Shown: positions 45,713-55,675, numbered from the stretch's first letter. The stretch: DNA of 64,000 nucleotides from Planctomycetota bacterium (GCA_023417655.1 JAEZFD010000052.1:1-64000); one strand, 5' to 3'. Notes: generated by a model from the letters alone, not told the origin. Made by a program: numbers and translations.

Positions 45713-46795
45713 TTACGGCAGCTTGACAGACGTTAGAAACTCTTTGAATCGTTCCCGCTCAGACTCGATGGCGGCCACTGGTCCCTGAGCCTTAAAGAAC
45801 CACTTGGCTTCTCCATCGGTCACGATCGCAGCGAGAATTCCCTCGGTCGGCCCGATGGCTTCAACATATGTCCCGTCGCGCCCGGCAATTTTCATCGACT
45901 TGGATTCGCTCTCGAGTTTTTCCTTCTCGATTGGATCCAGTTTCACCTGTTCCCGCCAGCGGTTCAGATTTGACAGCACATCACCACCGCCTCCCAGACG
46001 GGTGACGCTGATATCAACTTTGCCCCCCTCAGGGTTCGCTTCCAGGGAGGCCATTCTCATGGCGTTCCCGGCGGTTTCTTTCCAGCCTTGCGGAGTTTCA
46101 AACTCAACAGGAGATTTGGACTCAGGAGCCGGCATCTTTTTCTGTTCGTCACCCGACATCGTAATGACGATGGCGGCAAGCATTCGGGTGGGTCCCGTCT
46201 CTTTCGTTTCCCCGCTGAGATTCACCATCGCCACGAGATGGGAATCAGCGGCGGACAGGACAAGTTCTCCCTGACTTCGAGCGGTTTCGATCCAGTTTTG
46301 CTGCTCCATCTTCTCGAGGCCGATCTGCTCACGCCAGCGATTGATGTTAGAGAACATGTACTCGCTCAGGCTGGATCCCATCACTGGCAGTGTTGAAACC
46401 GCCAGCTCAAGCGGAGGCGTCGTGTCAGGTGCTGTTAAGGTCTGATAGCGTGGCGCTGGTCCCTTCTTCGCGGACCAGCCTTCCGGAATGTCGTACTCAG
46501 GTGTTCCGTCCGCAGCAAATTTCAGCGATTGAACGACCTTTGCGAATGACAGCGCACTCTTTAGCACGTCGTCAGTCGGCCCCATCATTTTGAAGAACCA
46601 GGCGTCTGTCCCTCCCGTCAAAGGACCGGCGGGAACTTTTTGAGGTTTCGGCAGTCCCAGCTCAGGCTGAACGCTCGTCGTCGTCGGGACCTCATACTCG
46701 CGGATTCCGTCATCTCGCCTGCAACCGGCGACCAGCACGACGGTCATCAACAAGAGACAGGTCCAAGGCGTTAAACTTCGTGGAGAAAAGGCCAT
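45713..46795 (-). CDS. Repeat-containing putative lipoprotein
   Basis: 360 residues from the ATG at 46795. A signal with lipobox LVAGC is followed by a mature part with internal duplication. The NRWREQ motif occurs twice (NINRWREQIGL and NLNRWREQVKL), as does WFFK-x-x-GP (WFFKMMGP and WFFKAQGP). There are two related beta-rich domains (about 95-235 and 240-355), each beginning IPEGW or TPQGW. It lies upstream of the ResB-CcsA gene, 170 bases apart, same strand. I know no named domain. A link to haem or cytochrome assembly is inference. Confidence 0.75.
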   Translation of the reverse strand: MAFSPRSLTPWTCLLLMTVVLVAGCRRDDGIREYEVPTTTSVQPELGLPKPQKVPAGPLTGGTDAWFFKMMGPTDDVLKSALSFAKVVQSLKFAADGTPEYDIPEGWSAKKGPAPRYQTLTAPDTTPPLELAVSTLPVMGSSLSEYMFSNINRWREQIGLEKMEQQNWIETARSQGELVLSAADSHLVAMVNLSGETKETGPTRMLAAIVITMSGDEQKKMPAPESKSPVEFETPQGWKETAGNAMRMASLEANPEGGKVDISVTRLGGGGDVLSNLNRWREQVKLDPIEKEKLESESKSMKIAGRDGTYVEAIGPTEGILAAIVTDGEAKWFFKAQGPVAAIESERERFKEFLTSVKLP

Positions 46796-47628
46796 ATGAG
46801 TCACTGCAGAGGAAGGTGGAAATGACAAGGCGGCGGGGGACCGGGAAGCGTTCGCTGTGGGGTGGGTTCGATCAGGCAGGAGACTGGGCGGGGCTGGCTT
46901 GTCTCCAATAAAAGCAATCTCTGCTTCCCTTAAACCCCCGATTCATGGGTAACGTTCGCAAAAATCCGATTGTTTCTCACTCTTCGTGGTCGCGGAGAGA
47001 TCTCTAAGTGACAACGAGTTGCGAATCGGGCTTCCGAGACGAACGACTGGTTTATCGTGAACCAGTCTGTTTTCCCAGAATCCATTCTAAGCCTGATCCA
47101 GCGAAAATCCCACGCGGGGCAGGACTTTTCCCAAATGCGCAGAGCAGAATGCTCAGTTCTGGCAGGATTCTGAAGGCATGAAGCGGCTCCTCCTGACACA
47201 GAGGAGGCCCAGCTGGCTTCGCGGAAGAGGAAGAGCGTCCCGCCGGGCATCGTCACATGGCGCGCAACTTGCTCAAGCCTCTTCTCAACAGCTTCAGGAA
47301 AATCACTCACGTTTTCAGTCGATTAGTGTTTCCCCGTCGCAAAACATGGGGGGGAGATCCCCTGAATTGGCTGGTCCTGAGGAGGTCTTCAATGACCCGA
47401 TTGCTTCTCCAGTTTCGCTGACTGTTACAGCGAGACTGAAGGTAGCAATCGACAAGTCCTGTTCGCCAAACGCCGATAAGTCTAACTGGCGAGAATAACG
47501 TGCTGGAAACTTGATATCCCCAATAGGATCACTTGGACGACACCTGATCTCGACGAAGCGTCTTCTCGTCAAATCTCAGGTCCAGTGGTTTGCCAACACC
47601 GCAATCTCATCCCGGACGGAGTGTCATC
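46796..47628. other. Intergenic region, no supported gene
   Basis: Small ORFs on both strands overlap each other (for example 46930-47310 minus and 47178-47498 plus), have odd composition and no family resemblance, so I do not call them. The promoter of the DUF1571 gene should lie near its 3' end. No RNA gene was seen. Confidence 0.45.
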
Positions 47629-48453
47629 ATGATGTTCAGCGATCTCCAAACTCGACGTCAGTTTTTTCTCACGTCGGCCGCAGGCCTCTCAGCAGGGCTC
47701 GCTCTCACCCGTGGTGCTCGGGCTGAGAACAAAACTCTGGCCGTCAGAGTCGAGGAAATGTCTGAAACGCATGCCCTGTCACCTGCATTAAAGATTGCGA
47801 CAGATGCAGCCAAAATGCTGGAACCAGTGACAAATTACACGGCTGTCTTCCACAAGAAGGAGCAGGTCGGCCGGTCATTAATCCAGGCACAAAAATACCT
47901 GAAGCTCCGGGAAGAACCATTCAGCGTCTACCTGAAATTCCTGACGCCACACCAGGGGCGGGAAGCGCTTTACGTCGCAGGGCAGCATAAAAATCAGGTT
48001 CTCGTCCGCGAAACAGGGTTCGCCGGACTGGCCGGAACGATGGCTCTCGATGTCCGCGGAAGCTTCGCAATGGAAGAGAATCGCTATCCAATCACAAGCA
48101 TTGGATTGCGAAACATGATGGCGACCACCATTGAAACCTGGCTGAACGAAGCCGCTCTGGATGAAGTTCAGGTCGCGATTAAAACGGGAGAGTCCTTCAA
48201 CAATCTGAAGTGCACGAAGGTGGAGATCACTCATCCGCATCGTCGAGCCAATGGCTCGAAGTATCAGAACATGCGACTTTACGTGGATGAATCGACCCGG
48301 TTTCCCGTCGCGGTGCAGGCATTCGACTATCCAGCTCAGGCTGGAACGACAGGTCCGCTCATCGAAGAGTACTTCTATGCGAACCTGCAGGTGAATCCTG
48401 GCCTCACGGAAATGGATTTCAGCCGCAAGAATCCGCAATATCGTCTGAAATAA
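47629..48453 (+). CDS. DUF1571 secreted protein
   Basis: 274 residues from the ATG at 47629 with CGGAG upstream; the next codon is also ATG. The Tat-type N-terminus TRRQFFLTSAAGLSAGLAL ends near ARAEN. The mature part resembles DUF1571, a LolA-like beta fold in planctomycetes: NYTAVFHKKEQVGRSLIQAQ, PFSVYLKFLTPHQGREALYV, LNEAALDEVQVAI and YVDESTRFPVAVQAFDYP. Role unknown; perhaps carries or senses a lipid or lipoprotein, by fold analogy. A terminator follows. Confidence 0.8.
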   Translation: MMFSDLQTRRQFFLTSAAGLSAGLALTRGARAENKTLAVRVEEMSETHALSPALKIATDAAKMLEPVTNYTAVFHKKEQVGRSLIQAQKYLKLREEPFSVYLKFLTPHQGREALYVAGQHKNQVLVRETGFAGLAGTMALDVRGSFAMEENRYPITSIGLRNMMATTIETWLNEAALDEVQVAIKTGESFNNLKCTKVEITHPHRRANGSKYQNMRLYVDESTRFPVAVQAFDYPAQAGTTGPLIEEYFYANLQVNPGLTEMDFSRKNPQYRLK

Positions 48454-48492
48454 GCACTCGAGTCATCGGATGACATCATGAGACCGGACACG

Positions 48493-48520
48493 AAAGCCGT
48501 TCCTGAAAAGGAGCGGCTTT
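48493..48520 (+). terminator. Terminator of the DUF1571 gene
   Basis: AAAGCCGTTCCT (48493-48504) pairs with AGGAGCGGCTTT (48509-48520), one mismatch and a GAAA tetraloop. TCGTTTTACC follows. It is 39 bases past the stop. Confidence 0.8.
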
Positions 48521-48578
48521 TCGTTTTACCTCACGACTCTTCCGACGAGGCCCTCCGGCCCCTGCCAAATCGAACTGC

Positions 48579-48878
48579 TCAAGGTTTGAGTTCAATTCCG
48601 CAGGCGCAAACCATCTTCCCGCAGCCGGGGCAGCCGTTTCCGTATTTCTCCTGAACGGCCTTCTGCAGATCCACGCCGGCAACATTCGCGATCGTCGCAA
48701 GCCAGGCGAGCACATCTGCAAACTCATACGCCAGTTCCTGTGGAGTCCCTTCGCGCAGCGCGGCAGCCAGCTCACCGATTTCTTCCATCAGCCACATAAA
48801 CGTGCCGTCGACGCCACGCTGCTCATCCTTTGAGGAATACATCTCTCCAATGAGTGCCTGCAGTTCCGCCAGTGTCAT
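48579..48878 (-). CDS. MazG-like nucleotide pyrophosphohydrolase
   Basis: 99 residues from the ATG at 48878; a GTG at 48935 is the alternative. The acidic metal-binding helices of the MazG/all-alpha NTP pyrophosphatase fold are visible: TFMWLMEEIGELAAAL and ELAYEFADVLAWLATIANVAGVDL. An unusual Cys-rich C-terminal end (CPGCGKMVCACG) could bind metal. It cleaves (d)NTPs to monophosphates. It follows asnS on the same strand with a 74-base gap, so likely one transcript. Confidence 0.82.
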   Translation of the reverse strand: MTLAELQALIGEMYSSKDEQRGVDGTFMWLMEEIGELAAALREGTPQELAYEFADVLAWLATIANVAGVDLQKAVQEKYGNGCPGCGKMVCACGIELKP

Positions 48879-48952
48879 TGATTCATTCGCCTTCGCTGGT
48901 GCCAGTTCTCCCGGCAGATTCGTGTTCCCATTCACCTTAAGAGCAAACTGCT

Positions 48953-50359
48953 CTAGAAATCTGCACTCTTGGGAGTTCGCGGAAATGGGATGACGTCGCG
49001 AATATTCTGCATCCCTGTGAGCAGCAGAATCATTCGCTCTAACCCCAGACCGAATCCGCTGTGAGGGACACTGCCATAGCGGCGCAGATCCAGATACCAC
49101 CAGTAGTCGGCGGGATCGAGGCCCTGTTCCTTCATCCGCGCTTCAAGAATCTCGAGGCGGTGCTCTCGCTGGCTACCGCCGATGATTTCCCCGACGCGAG
49201 GAACGAGCACATCCATCGCGCGAACCGTCTTTCCATCATCGTTGCAATACATATAGAACGGCTTCAGCGACCGCGGATAATCGAAGACGATAATCGGCTG
49301 CTTGAAATGTTCTTCGGTCAACCAGCGCTCATGCTCTGCCTGCAGATTCGAGCCCCACTCAACGGGGTATTCCCACTTCTTACCAGACGCGAGCAGCAGT
49401 TCTACTGCCTCGGTATATGAGATCCGTTTGAACTCATGTGAGACGATCGTCTGCAGCGTCTCCATGACGGTCGAATCGATCCGCTCATTGAAGAATGCCA
49501 AGTCCTCAGGACACTGATCGAGACAGGCCTGGACCACAAACTTGATGAAGTCTTCTGCCAGCTGCATGTCATCCGTGAGTTCGAAGAAGGGAGCTTCTGG
49601 CTCAACCATCCAAAACTCAGCAAGATGCCGCGTCGTATTGGAATTCTCTGCACGAAACGTCGGGCCGAAGGTGTAAACCGGTCCGACAGCACAGGCGAAG
49701 ATCTCTCCTTCCAGCTGGCCCGACACGGTCAGCGACGCTTTCTTGCCGAAGAAGTCGTTCTCATAGTTGATCTCGCCCGGCTTGAAGCCTCGTGCCTCGC
49801 TCTCAGAATTCAGGAGAGTCGTCACCGTGAACATCTCCCCTGCCCCTTCGCAGTCACTGGTCGTGATCAGCGGAGTATGCACATAGAGAAAGTCCCGCTC
49901 CTGAAAGAACTGGTGAATCGCACGGCAGACACAATTTCGCACTCGGGCGATGGCCCCAAACGTATTCGTGCGAGGACGCAGGTGCGCGATCTCCCGCAAA
50001 AACTCAAAACTATGTCGCTTCTTCTGCAGGGGATACTTTTCCGCATCAGCCAGCCCCAGAAGCGTGAACGAGGTCGCATGAAGTTCGATGCGCTGATTGG
50101 CTCCCGGTGAGGGCTTGAGTTCCCCTGTCAGCCGCAAGCTGGCCCCGGTCGTCATCTGCTTGACGTGGGCCTCATAGCCGGGGACAGACCCATCAATCAC
50201 AACTTGAAGGTTCGCCATGCACGAACCGTCATTCAGCTCGATGAAGGAAAATCCCTGCTTGGAATCCCGACGGGTGCGAATCCAGCCGGCGACTTCCACA
50301 GCCTCCCCCGGGGTTCCATTTTTCAGGAGTGTGGCGATTCTGGAGAGCTGCGTTGACAT
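48953..50359 (-). CDS. asnS: Asparagine--tRNA ligase
   Basis: 468 residues from the ATG at 50359 with AAAGGA upstream. A class II aaRS with an N-terminal OB fold (WIRTRRDSKQGFSFIELNDGS), motif 2-type YTFGPTFRAENSNTTRHLAEFWMVEPE and motif 3-type GFGLGLERMILLLTGMQNIRDV. The length fits AsnRS, not AspRS. It makes Asn-tRNA directly, so the transamidation route is not strictly needed for Asn here. The mazG-like gene follows. Confidence 0.96.
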   Translation of the reverse strand: MSTQLSRIATLLKNGTPGEAVEVAGWIRTRRDSKQGFSFIELNDGSCMANLQVVIDGSVPGYEAHVKQMTTGASLRLTGELKPSPGANQRIELHATSFTLLGLADAEKYPLQKKRHSFEFLREIAHLRPRTNTFGAIARVRNCVCRAIHQFFQERDFLYVHTPLITTSDCEGAGEMFTVTTLLNSESEARGFKPGEINYENDFFGKKASLTVSGQLEGEIFACAVGPVYTFGPTFRAENSNTTRHLAEFWMVEPEAPFFELTDDMQLAEDFIKFVVQACLDQCPEDLAFFNERIDSTVMETLQTIVSHEFKRISYTEAVELLLASGKKWEYPVEWGSNLQAEHERWLTEEHFKQPIIVFDYPRSLKPFYMYCNDDGKTVRAMDVLVPRVGEIIGGSQREHRLEILEARMKEQGLDPADYWWYLDLRRYGSVPHSGFGLGLERMILLLTGMQNIRDVIPFPRTPKSADF

Positions 50360-51106
50360 GTCACAGAGTCCTTTCCGGTGGGGCGTACCCGATTTGTTGA
50401 TTCTAACGTCGGGCAACTGCCGAGCATCTTAAACCCCGTTCTCACAAACGTCATGTGAGACCTTGCCGGTTTTACCACCAGTTCACAGCGAAGCACCCGG
50501 AGGGAAGGAATTCCTCAGGGGCTCCAGCCTGGACATGCATCAAAACAATGCACATCAAATCGCAGTCTCAGCAAATCTGGATGCTCGCCGCGTGAAACTC
50601 GAAACGCGGCAAGGAATTTCCTTCAGAAATACCGGCGTTCGGTGCCGTAACCCTGCGCCTGAGAAAGATGCACGTTTTGCCGAAGTCCCCGGATTTAAGT
50701 TGGTTTTCAGCTCCACAACTGGTAATTTAGCGATTGTCGCGAAGCTATGTCAGACCACCATGGTTGGGGAATCATCGGTCTGAGAAGCAATCCGACGCCG
50801 CTTTCACCCTGAAAACTGAGTGCTCGTGGCAGTGGGAGACTCGTATTATTGAGCGAATTGGGTCGCTTTAATTTGACTTTGGAGTGCATCGAATTCATGC
50901 AGTCGTGAGTGATCATAGTCATCCTCCCGGATGCTCTTTGATTCCGACGACTAGCCGCTGGTCAGATCTCGAGTCGAGATCATTCAATCCTGGGACCCAT
51001 GAATTAACCGATGCACGCAAACGGCCATCTGGAAGGCATTGACGCGCCTTTCAGCAAGCCGGGCAATTGACGCCCTCAGATTAAGGCTCGTAGGTGCAGG
51101 ACACAT
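50360..51106. other. Intergenic region between asnS and the membrane protein
   Basis: I see no supported gene. A 17-base palindrome GATCTCGA-G-TCGAGATC lies at 50965-50981, 126 bases before the next start. It may be an operator or chance. The promoter regions of both divergent genes should lie here. Confidence 0.45.
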
Positions 51107-52438
51107 ATGGGATTCTTGCTTCAAGGATATCACGTCAATCCGCCGACATGGTTTTACCTGTCGCTGCTTCTGCTGACGGCTGTTTACTTCCGTTTCACCC
51201 GCATCATCTCTCTGAGAAACGTTGACCTCGCATTGTTGCTGTCAGCGTCTCCGGGTCTGCTGCTGGCTAACGCGGAGATTCCGTCAACAAGCGTGCTGGG
51301 GCATACTTGGCTTTTTGTCGTGGCATGCCTGTTTCTCGTCCGACTCTTCGTCGACCCGATGCTCAGCCGACGTCCTTATCTGGGACAGAATCTGAATTCG
51401 CAGGGGATGGCTTTCCTTTGCTGTTCGGCTTTCGCGTTCCTGATGACGCAAGCGATTACCAGCGCTCTGCCGGCGGCTTCGGAAGAGACCGTTGCCCGGG
51501 CTCACGAAGTCATTAATCGCACCGCGACCGCACCGCCAGACGAAACGAACATTCCAAGTTCAGGGCCGGCGGCTCCATTGCTGATGTCACCTGCGGTTCT
51601 GATGTTCCAGACACTGGCCGCCCGCATCATGGCAATTTTCGCCCACACCGCGGTGATTACCGGTCTGTGGTTCGTTGGGAGAAACCTGTTTGCAGATCGC
51701 AACCTGGGTCTCGCAATGGCGACCCTGTATCTCTTGCTTCCGTGTACCGCTTATAACGTCGGGGAATTCAATCATGTTCTCCCTGCTGCCCTGATCGTCT
51801 GGGCGTTCGTCTGCTTCCGAAAACCGATCGTTTCAGGCGTGCTGCTCGGGCTCGCCTGCGGAACACTGACATTCCCGATCTTTCTGCTTCCGATCTGGGC
51901 CGCGTTTTATGGGCGCAACGGGGCCGGGCGGTTCGTGCTGGCTCTCGCTTGCGTCGCCCTCGTGCTGGTCGGAAGTCTGGCCATGACTTCTACCGACTCC
52001 GACTCCTTCTTCCAGAAGACGATGGGATCTGTGAACATTGCCTTGAATGCATTCTCCGGCGTCCAGCAGGAAACCGGATTCTGGGGGAGTGTCGGATATC
52101 TCTCCGCATATCGCCTGCCGGTGATGGTGGCCTACTTCATCATGCTGATCATCATGACCATCTGGCCGAAGGATCGCACAGTTGAAGTCCTGCTGGCTCA
52201 GTCAACCGCAGCCATCGTTGGAACGCAATTGTGGTACACGGCAGAAGGGGGCGTCTATCTGCTCTGGTATCTGCCGCTCATGCTGATGGTGGTCTTCCGC
52301 CCCCGTCTGATTCACCTGCGGGCACCAACCTCGGTCGAAGAACAGACCGAGACCCTCACGGTCTCGCCGGGCAAGTCACGTAACATCCTGCCTTCTGGCC
52401 GGGCGATGCAGATCCGGAACGCTCATCTCTTCCGGTAA
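51107..52438 (+). CDS. Multi-spanning membrane protein
   Basis: 443 residues with about ten hydrophobic segments. The beginning is LLQGYHVNPPTWFYLSLLLLTAVYF, with later segments GLWFVGRNLFADRNLGLAMATLYLLLPC and GVLLGLACGTLTFPIFLLPIWAAFY. The overall layout resembles GT-C or DUF2029-like membrane glycosyltransferases, but I see no clear catalytic motif. AGGA lies upstream of the ATG. A strong terminator follows. It stands alone. Confidence 0.6.
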   Translation: MGFLLQGYHVNPPTWFYLSLLLLTAVYFRFTRIISLRNVDLALLLSASPGLLLANAEIPSTSVLGHTWLFVVACLFLVRLFVDPMLSRRPYLGQNLNSQGMAFLCCSAFAFLMTQAITSALPAASEETVARAHEVINRTATAPPDETNIPSSGPAAPLLMSPAVLMFQTLAARIMAIFAHTAVITGLWFVGRNLFADRNLGLAMATLYLLLPCTAYNVGEFNHVLPAALIVWAFVCFRKPIVSGVLLGLACGTLTFPIFLLPIWAAFYGRNGAGRFVLALACVALVLVGSLAMTSTDSDSFFQKTMGSVNIALNAFSGVQQETGFWGSVGYLSAYRLPVMVAYFIMLIIMTIWPKDRTVEVLLAQSTAAIVGTQLWYTAEGGVYLLWYLPLMLMVVFRPRLIHLRAPTSVEEQTETLTVSPGKSRNILPSGRAMQIRNAHLFR

Positions 52439-52479
52439 TCATGCGGTATCGATGAGATCTCAGAGATCCGCCTGAAAAC

Positions 52480-52510
52480 AAAAACGCCGTCCAAACCGGG
52501 CGGCGTTTTT
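52480..52510. terminator. Bidirectional terminator
   Basis: AAAACGCCG (52481-52489) pairs with CGGCGTTTT (52501-52509), extended by one base outward. The ends are T-rich on the plus strand (TTTTTC) and on the minus strand (TTTTGTTTTC). It lies between the convergent membrane-protein gene and valS. Confidence 0.9.
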
Positions 52511-52534
52511 CATTCTCGATCATTCCATTTCGAG

Positions 52535-55500
52535 CTACGAGAGATCGCGAATGGAGTCTTCAATTCGGGCAAGCTGTTGCTTGAGGTTCTCCAGAGTCTC
52601 GGTCATCTGAGTGATGATGTTCTCTGGAGCCTTGCTGCGGAAGCCTTCGTTCGAAAGCCGTGCCTCTGACGAGGCAATGTGCTTCCGAACCTTCTCGGCT
52701 TCCTTCTGCTGGCGAGCCAGTTCTGCCTGAGTATCGATCAGCCCCGCGAGTGGAATGTACCCATCGGCATCGCCCAGCGTGAAACTCGCCGATCCAACCG
52801 GACGCTGCACATCAGCACCGGCTGCTTCCAGAACGGCCTTTGCCAAGTTATCGAACTGAGCAGAGACCGACTGCATGTCTCCTGCCACTTCGTTCGATGC
52901 CCGCATCAACAGAGTGACCGGCGTTCCCGGTGCGATGTTGTAGATCGCGCGGACATTTCGAACCGCAGCAATGGTCTCCTGCAAACGCTCGAACCGTTTT
53001 TCCAGCCCTTCATCCGCCCAGCTGGACGGAATCTCTGGCCATGGAGCGATGATCGCCGCAGTCACTGCGTCACCGGGCACCAGCACAGGCCCCTCTTTCT
53101 CCTTCGACGGCAGCGAACGCACCGGAGCGATCTCCAACAGACGTTGCCACAGTTCTTCACAGATAAACGGCGTGAATGGCTGCAGCAGACGGACGAGCGA
53201 ATCCAGAACGGTCAACAGCACGCGCTGCGCAACCGGCCGGGTCGCCTCGTTCCGCAGGCGTGGCTTCACCATCTCCAGATACCAGTCACAGAATTCATTC
53301 CAGGTGAAATCGCGAATGGCTCGGGTCGCCGCATCGAACTGGTAACGTCCGAGTGTCTCGTTCATCGTCTGCGCGGTCGTCGCCAGACGGGAGAGAATCC
53401 ACCTGTCTTCCAGCTGCAGCTGGTCGGCCGTGACCTCGCCCGGCGTATAGCCTTCGAGATTCATCATTGCGAATCGGGCGGCGTTCCAGAACTTGTTGCA
53501 GAAGTTCCGGCCGTATTCAAACCGTTCACTCACCATGCGGGCGACTGGAGCACCCGGATCCGGATCATAATTCGGACTGGTGTACTGGAAGCCCTTTTTG
53601 CACTTCGGGCACTGAACTGTCGGCTTCGGGCCCCCTTCCGGTTTTGCGGACTGGTGTTTCAGCGTCTGCGGAATCAGCGTTTCACACTCCGGACATTCAT
53701 AGCTAATGGGCAGCTTGACGTCCTGAGTTTCTCCGGCGAACGACGCGATCGTGAACCGCACCGCGTCCGTGCCGTATTTATTGATCAGGTCGACTGGGTC
53801 CACACCGTTCCCCTTCGACTTCGACATCGTCTGCCCAAAGCCGTCGAGGATTTTTGGATGCACGTGCACGTGCCTGAACGGCACATCATCCATGTTATAG
53901 AGACCGGTCAACACCATTCGCGCCACCCAGAGCGTGATAATGTCGCGCGACGTGATCAGCACGCTGCCGGGATAGAACGTCTCGAGCACTTCGTTGGAAC
54001 CGCTGCCACCGTTCGCCTTGTTGTTGGAACTCTTGAGTTCCGTTTGCCGGGCGACTTCGATTTCATCCATCGGCGGATTGTTCTGCCGATCAGGCCACCC
54101 CAGCGTGGCATGCGGCCAGAGCGCTGACGAGAACCAGGTATCAAGCACATCAGGATCCTGCACGAATCCCAGTGCTTCACACTGTTCTTCGACTCGCTGA
54201 TGTCCGTCGGCAATACACAGGCTCAGCCGGCTTTCTCCGTAGAGATTGCCTTCCGCATCTTCCTGGAACTCACAGCTCGCTTCAACCCCTTCAGCTTCGA
54301 CGAGTTCTTCCATCTGCTCCAGCACGGCGGCCGCTTCTTCCGGAGTCGCGAAAGTGCGTGACCAGACAGGAATGCGGTGCCCCCACCACAGCTGACGGCT
54401 GATGCACCAGTCCCGCTTTTCGGCGAGCCAGTCGACATACGTCTTGGCGTAACGCGACGGATAGAAGCGAACGGTTCCGTTCTCAACCGCGTCGATGGCG
54501 GACTGAGCGAGGTCAAAGGACTTGCCGTCCTCGTTCAGGTGCGGCCCCATCCGCACGAACCACTGGTCAGACAGAAATGGCTCGACCGGAGTCTTGGAGC
54601 GATCGCTGTGCTTCAGCGGAATCGTCCGGTCTTCCACACTTTCAAAGTGCCCCAGTTCGGTCATCCGTTCGACGATCAACGGACGGACGGCGAGCCGGTC
54701 CAGCCCCTGCCATTCTCCACCGAACTCATTGATCGTTCCGTCCTGATTAAGAATGTTGATGATCTCAATTTCGTCAGGCTGCCCAAGCTTGCGAGCGTAG
54801 CATGCGTAATCGTTCGGGTCGTGAGCCGGTGTCACTTTCACCGCCCCGGTCCCGAGATCCTTATCTGCCAGCAGACCGTCAGCGATGATCGGAATCAGGC
54901 GACCGTTCACCGGAATCTTGACCTGCTTCCCGATCAGGTTCGTATACCGCTCGTCCGTTGGGTTCACGCAGACCGCGGTATCGCCCAGCATCGTTTCCGG
55001 TCTCGTTGTACTGAAACGGATCGACTCCCCAGTTACGTTCCCAGCATCATCCACCACCGGATAATTGAATGTCCAGAAGTGTCCAGCGGTGTCTTCTTCG
55101 AACACCTCATCATCGGCGACGGCTGTCTGCAGGTGCACATCCCAGTTCACCAGTCGCTTGCCGCGATAAATCAGCCCATCGCTGAACATCTTGTAGAACG
55201 TCCGGCGTACGGCCTTGGCGCAAACATCGTCGAGCGTGAACCGCACTCGGCGCCAGTCACAGCTGTCACCGATCGACTTGAGCTGTGAAAGAATCCGCTT
55301 CTCATAGGCGTTCTTCCAGGTCCAGATGCGTTCTACGAGTGCATCACGCCCCACGTCATGTCGGGTGAGGCCTTCTTCTTCCAGCATGCGTCGTTCGACG
55401 ACCGCCTGTGTCGCAATCCCGGCATGGTCGGTTCCCGGCATCCACAGGGCCTCATAACCCTGCATCCGTCGCCAGCGGTTCACCAGATCCTGACAGGTGC

Positions 55501-55675
55501 TGTTCAACGCATGGCCCATGTGCAGCGCCCCCGTCACGTTCGGAAGCGGGATCATGATGGTATGCGACGGCTTACCAGTTCCAGGATCGGCATTGAAGTA
55601 ACCATGCCGTTCCCAGAACGAAAACCATTTCGCCTGAGCGGCCGCCGGATCGTAGAGCTTTGGAATTTCAGACAT
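52535..55675 (-). CDS. valS: Valine--tRNA ligase
   Basis: 1046 residues. Class I ValRS: HIGH-type HMGH in PNVTGALHMGHALN near the start, an editing domain (about 200-380), WWGHRIPVW, and KMSKS as TMSKSKGNGVDP. An anticodon-binding region and a C-terminal coiled coil (TQAELARQQKEAEKVRKHIAS) follow. Between KMSKS and the helical part is a zinc-ribbon-like insert with CPEC and CPKC, which most ValRS enzymes I know lack. The protein is longer than the usual about 880-950 residues. No strong SD is seen. Confidence 0.96.
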   Translation of the reverse strand: MSEIPKLYDPAAAQAKWFSFWERHGYFNADPGTGKPSHTIMIPLPNVTGALHMGHALNSTCQDLVNRWRRMQGYEALWMPGTDHAGIATQAVVERRMLEEEGLTRHDVGRDALVERIWTWKNAYEKRILSQLKSIGDSCDWRRVRFTLDDVCAKAVRRTFYKMFSDGLIYRGKRLVNWDVHLQTAVADDEVFEEDTAGHFWTFNYPVVDDAGNVTGESIRFSTTRPETMLGDTAVCVNPTDERYTNLIGKQVKIPVNGRLIPIIADGLLADKDLGTGAVKVTPAHDPNDYACYARKLGQPDEIEIINILNQDGTINEFGGEWQGLDRLAVRPLIVERMTELGHFESVEDRTIPLKHSDRSKTPVEPFLSDQWFVRMGPHLNEDGKSFDLAQSAIDAVENGTVRFYPSRYAKTYVDWLAEKRDWCISRQLWWGHRIPVWSRTFATPEEAAAVLEQMEELVEAEGVEASCEFQEDAEGNLYGESRLSLCIADGHQRVEEQCEALGFVQDPDVLDTWFSSALWPHATLGWPDRQNNPPMDEIEVARQTELKSSNNKANGGSGSNEVLETFYPGSVLITSRDIITLWVARMVLTGLYNMDDVPFRHVHVHPKILDGFGQTMSKSKGNGVDPVDLINKYGTDAVRFTIASFAGETQDVKLPISYECPECETLIPQTLKHQSAKPEGGPKPTVQCPKCKKGFQYTSPNYDPDPGAPVARMVSERFEYGRNFCNKFWNAARFAMMNLEGYTPGEVTADQLQLEDRWILSRLATTAQTMNETLGRYQFDAATRAIRDFTWNEFCDWYLEMVKPRLRNEATRPVAQRVLLTVLDSLVRLLQPFTPFICEELWQRLLEIAPVRSLPSKEKEGPVLVPGDAVTAAIIAPWPEIPSSWADEGLEKRFERLQETIAAVRNVRAIYNIAPGTPVTLLMRASNEVAGDMQSVSAQFDNLAKAVLEAAGADVQRPVGSASFTLGDADGYIPLAGLIDTQAELARQQKEAEKVRKHIASSEARLSNEGFRSKAPENIITQMTETLENLKQQLARIEDSIRDLS

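Noticed and set aside
46930..47310. Minus-strand ORF of 126 residues
   Set aside because: No SD, no recognisable motif, and overlapped by plus-strand ORFs of equal quality; treated as noise.
50463..50783. Plus-strand ORF of 106 residues
   Set aside because: Composition is odd and no motif or SD supports it.
52679..55288. Long plus-strand ORFs (482 and 303 residues) over valS
   Set aside because: They are antisense to the clearly coding valS and show no known domain; GC-rich codon use creates such shadows.
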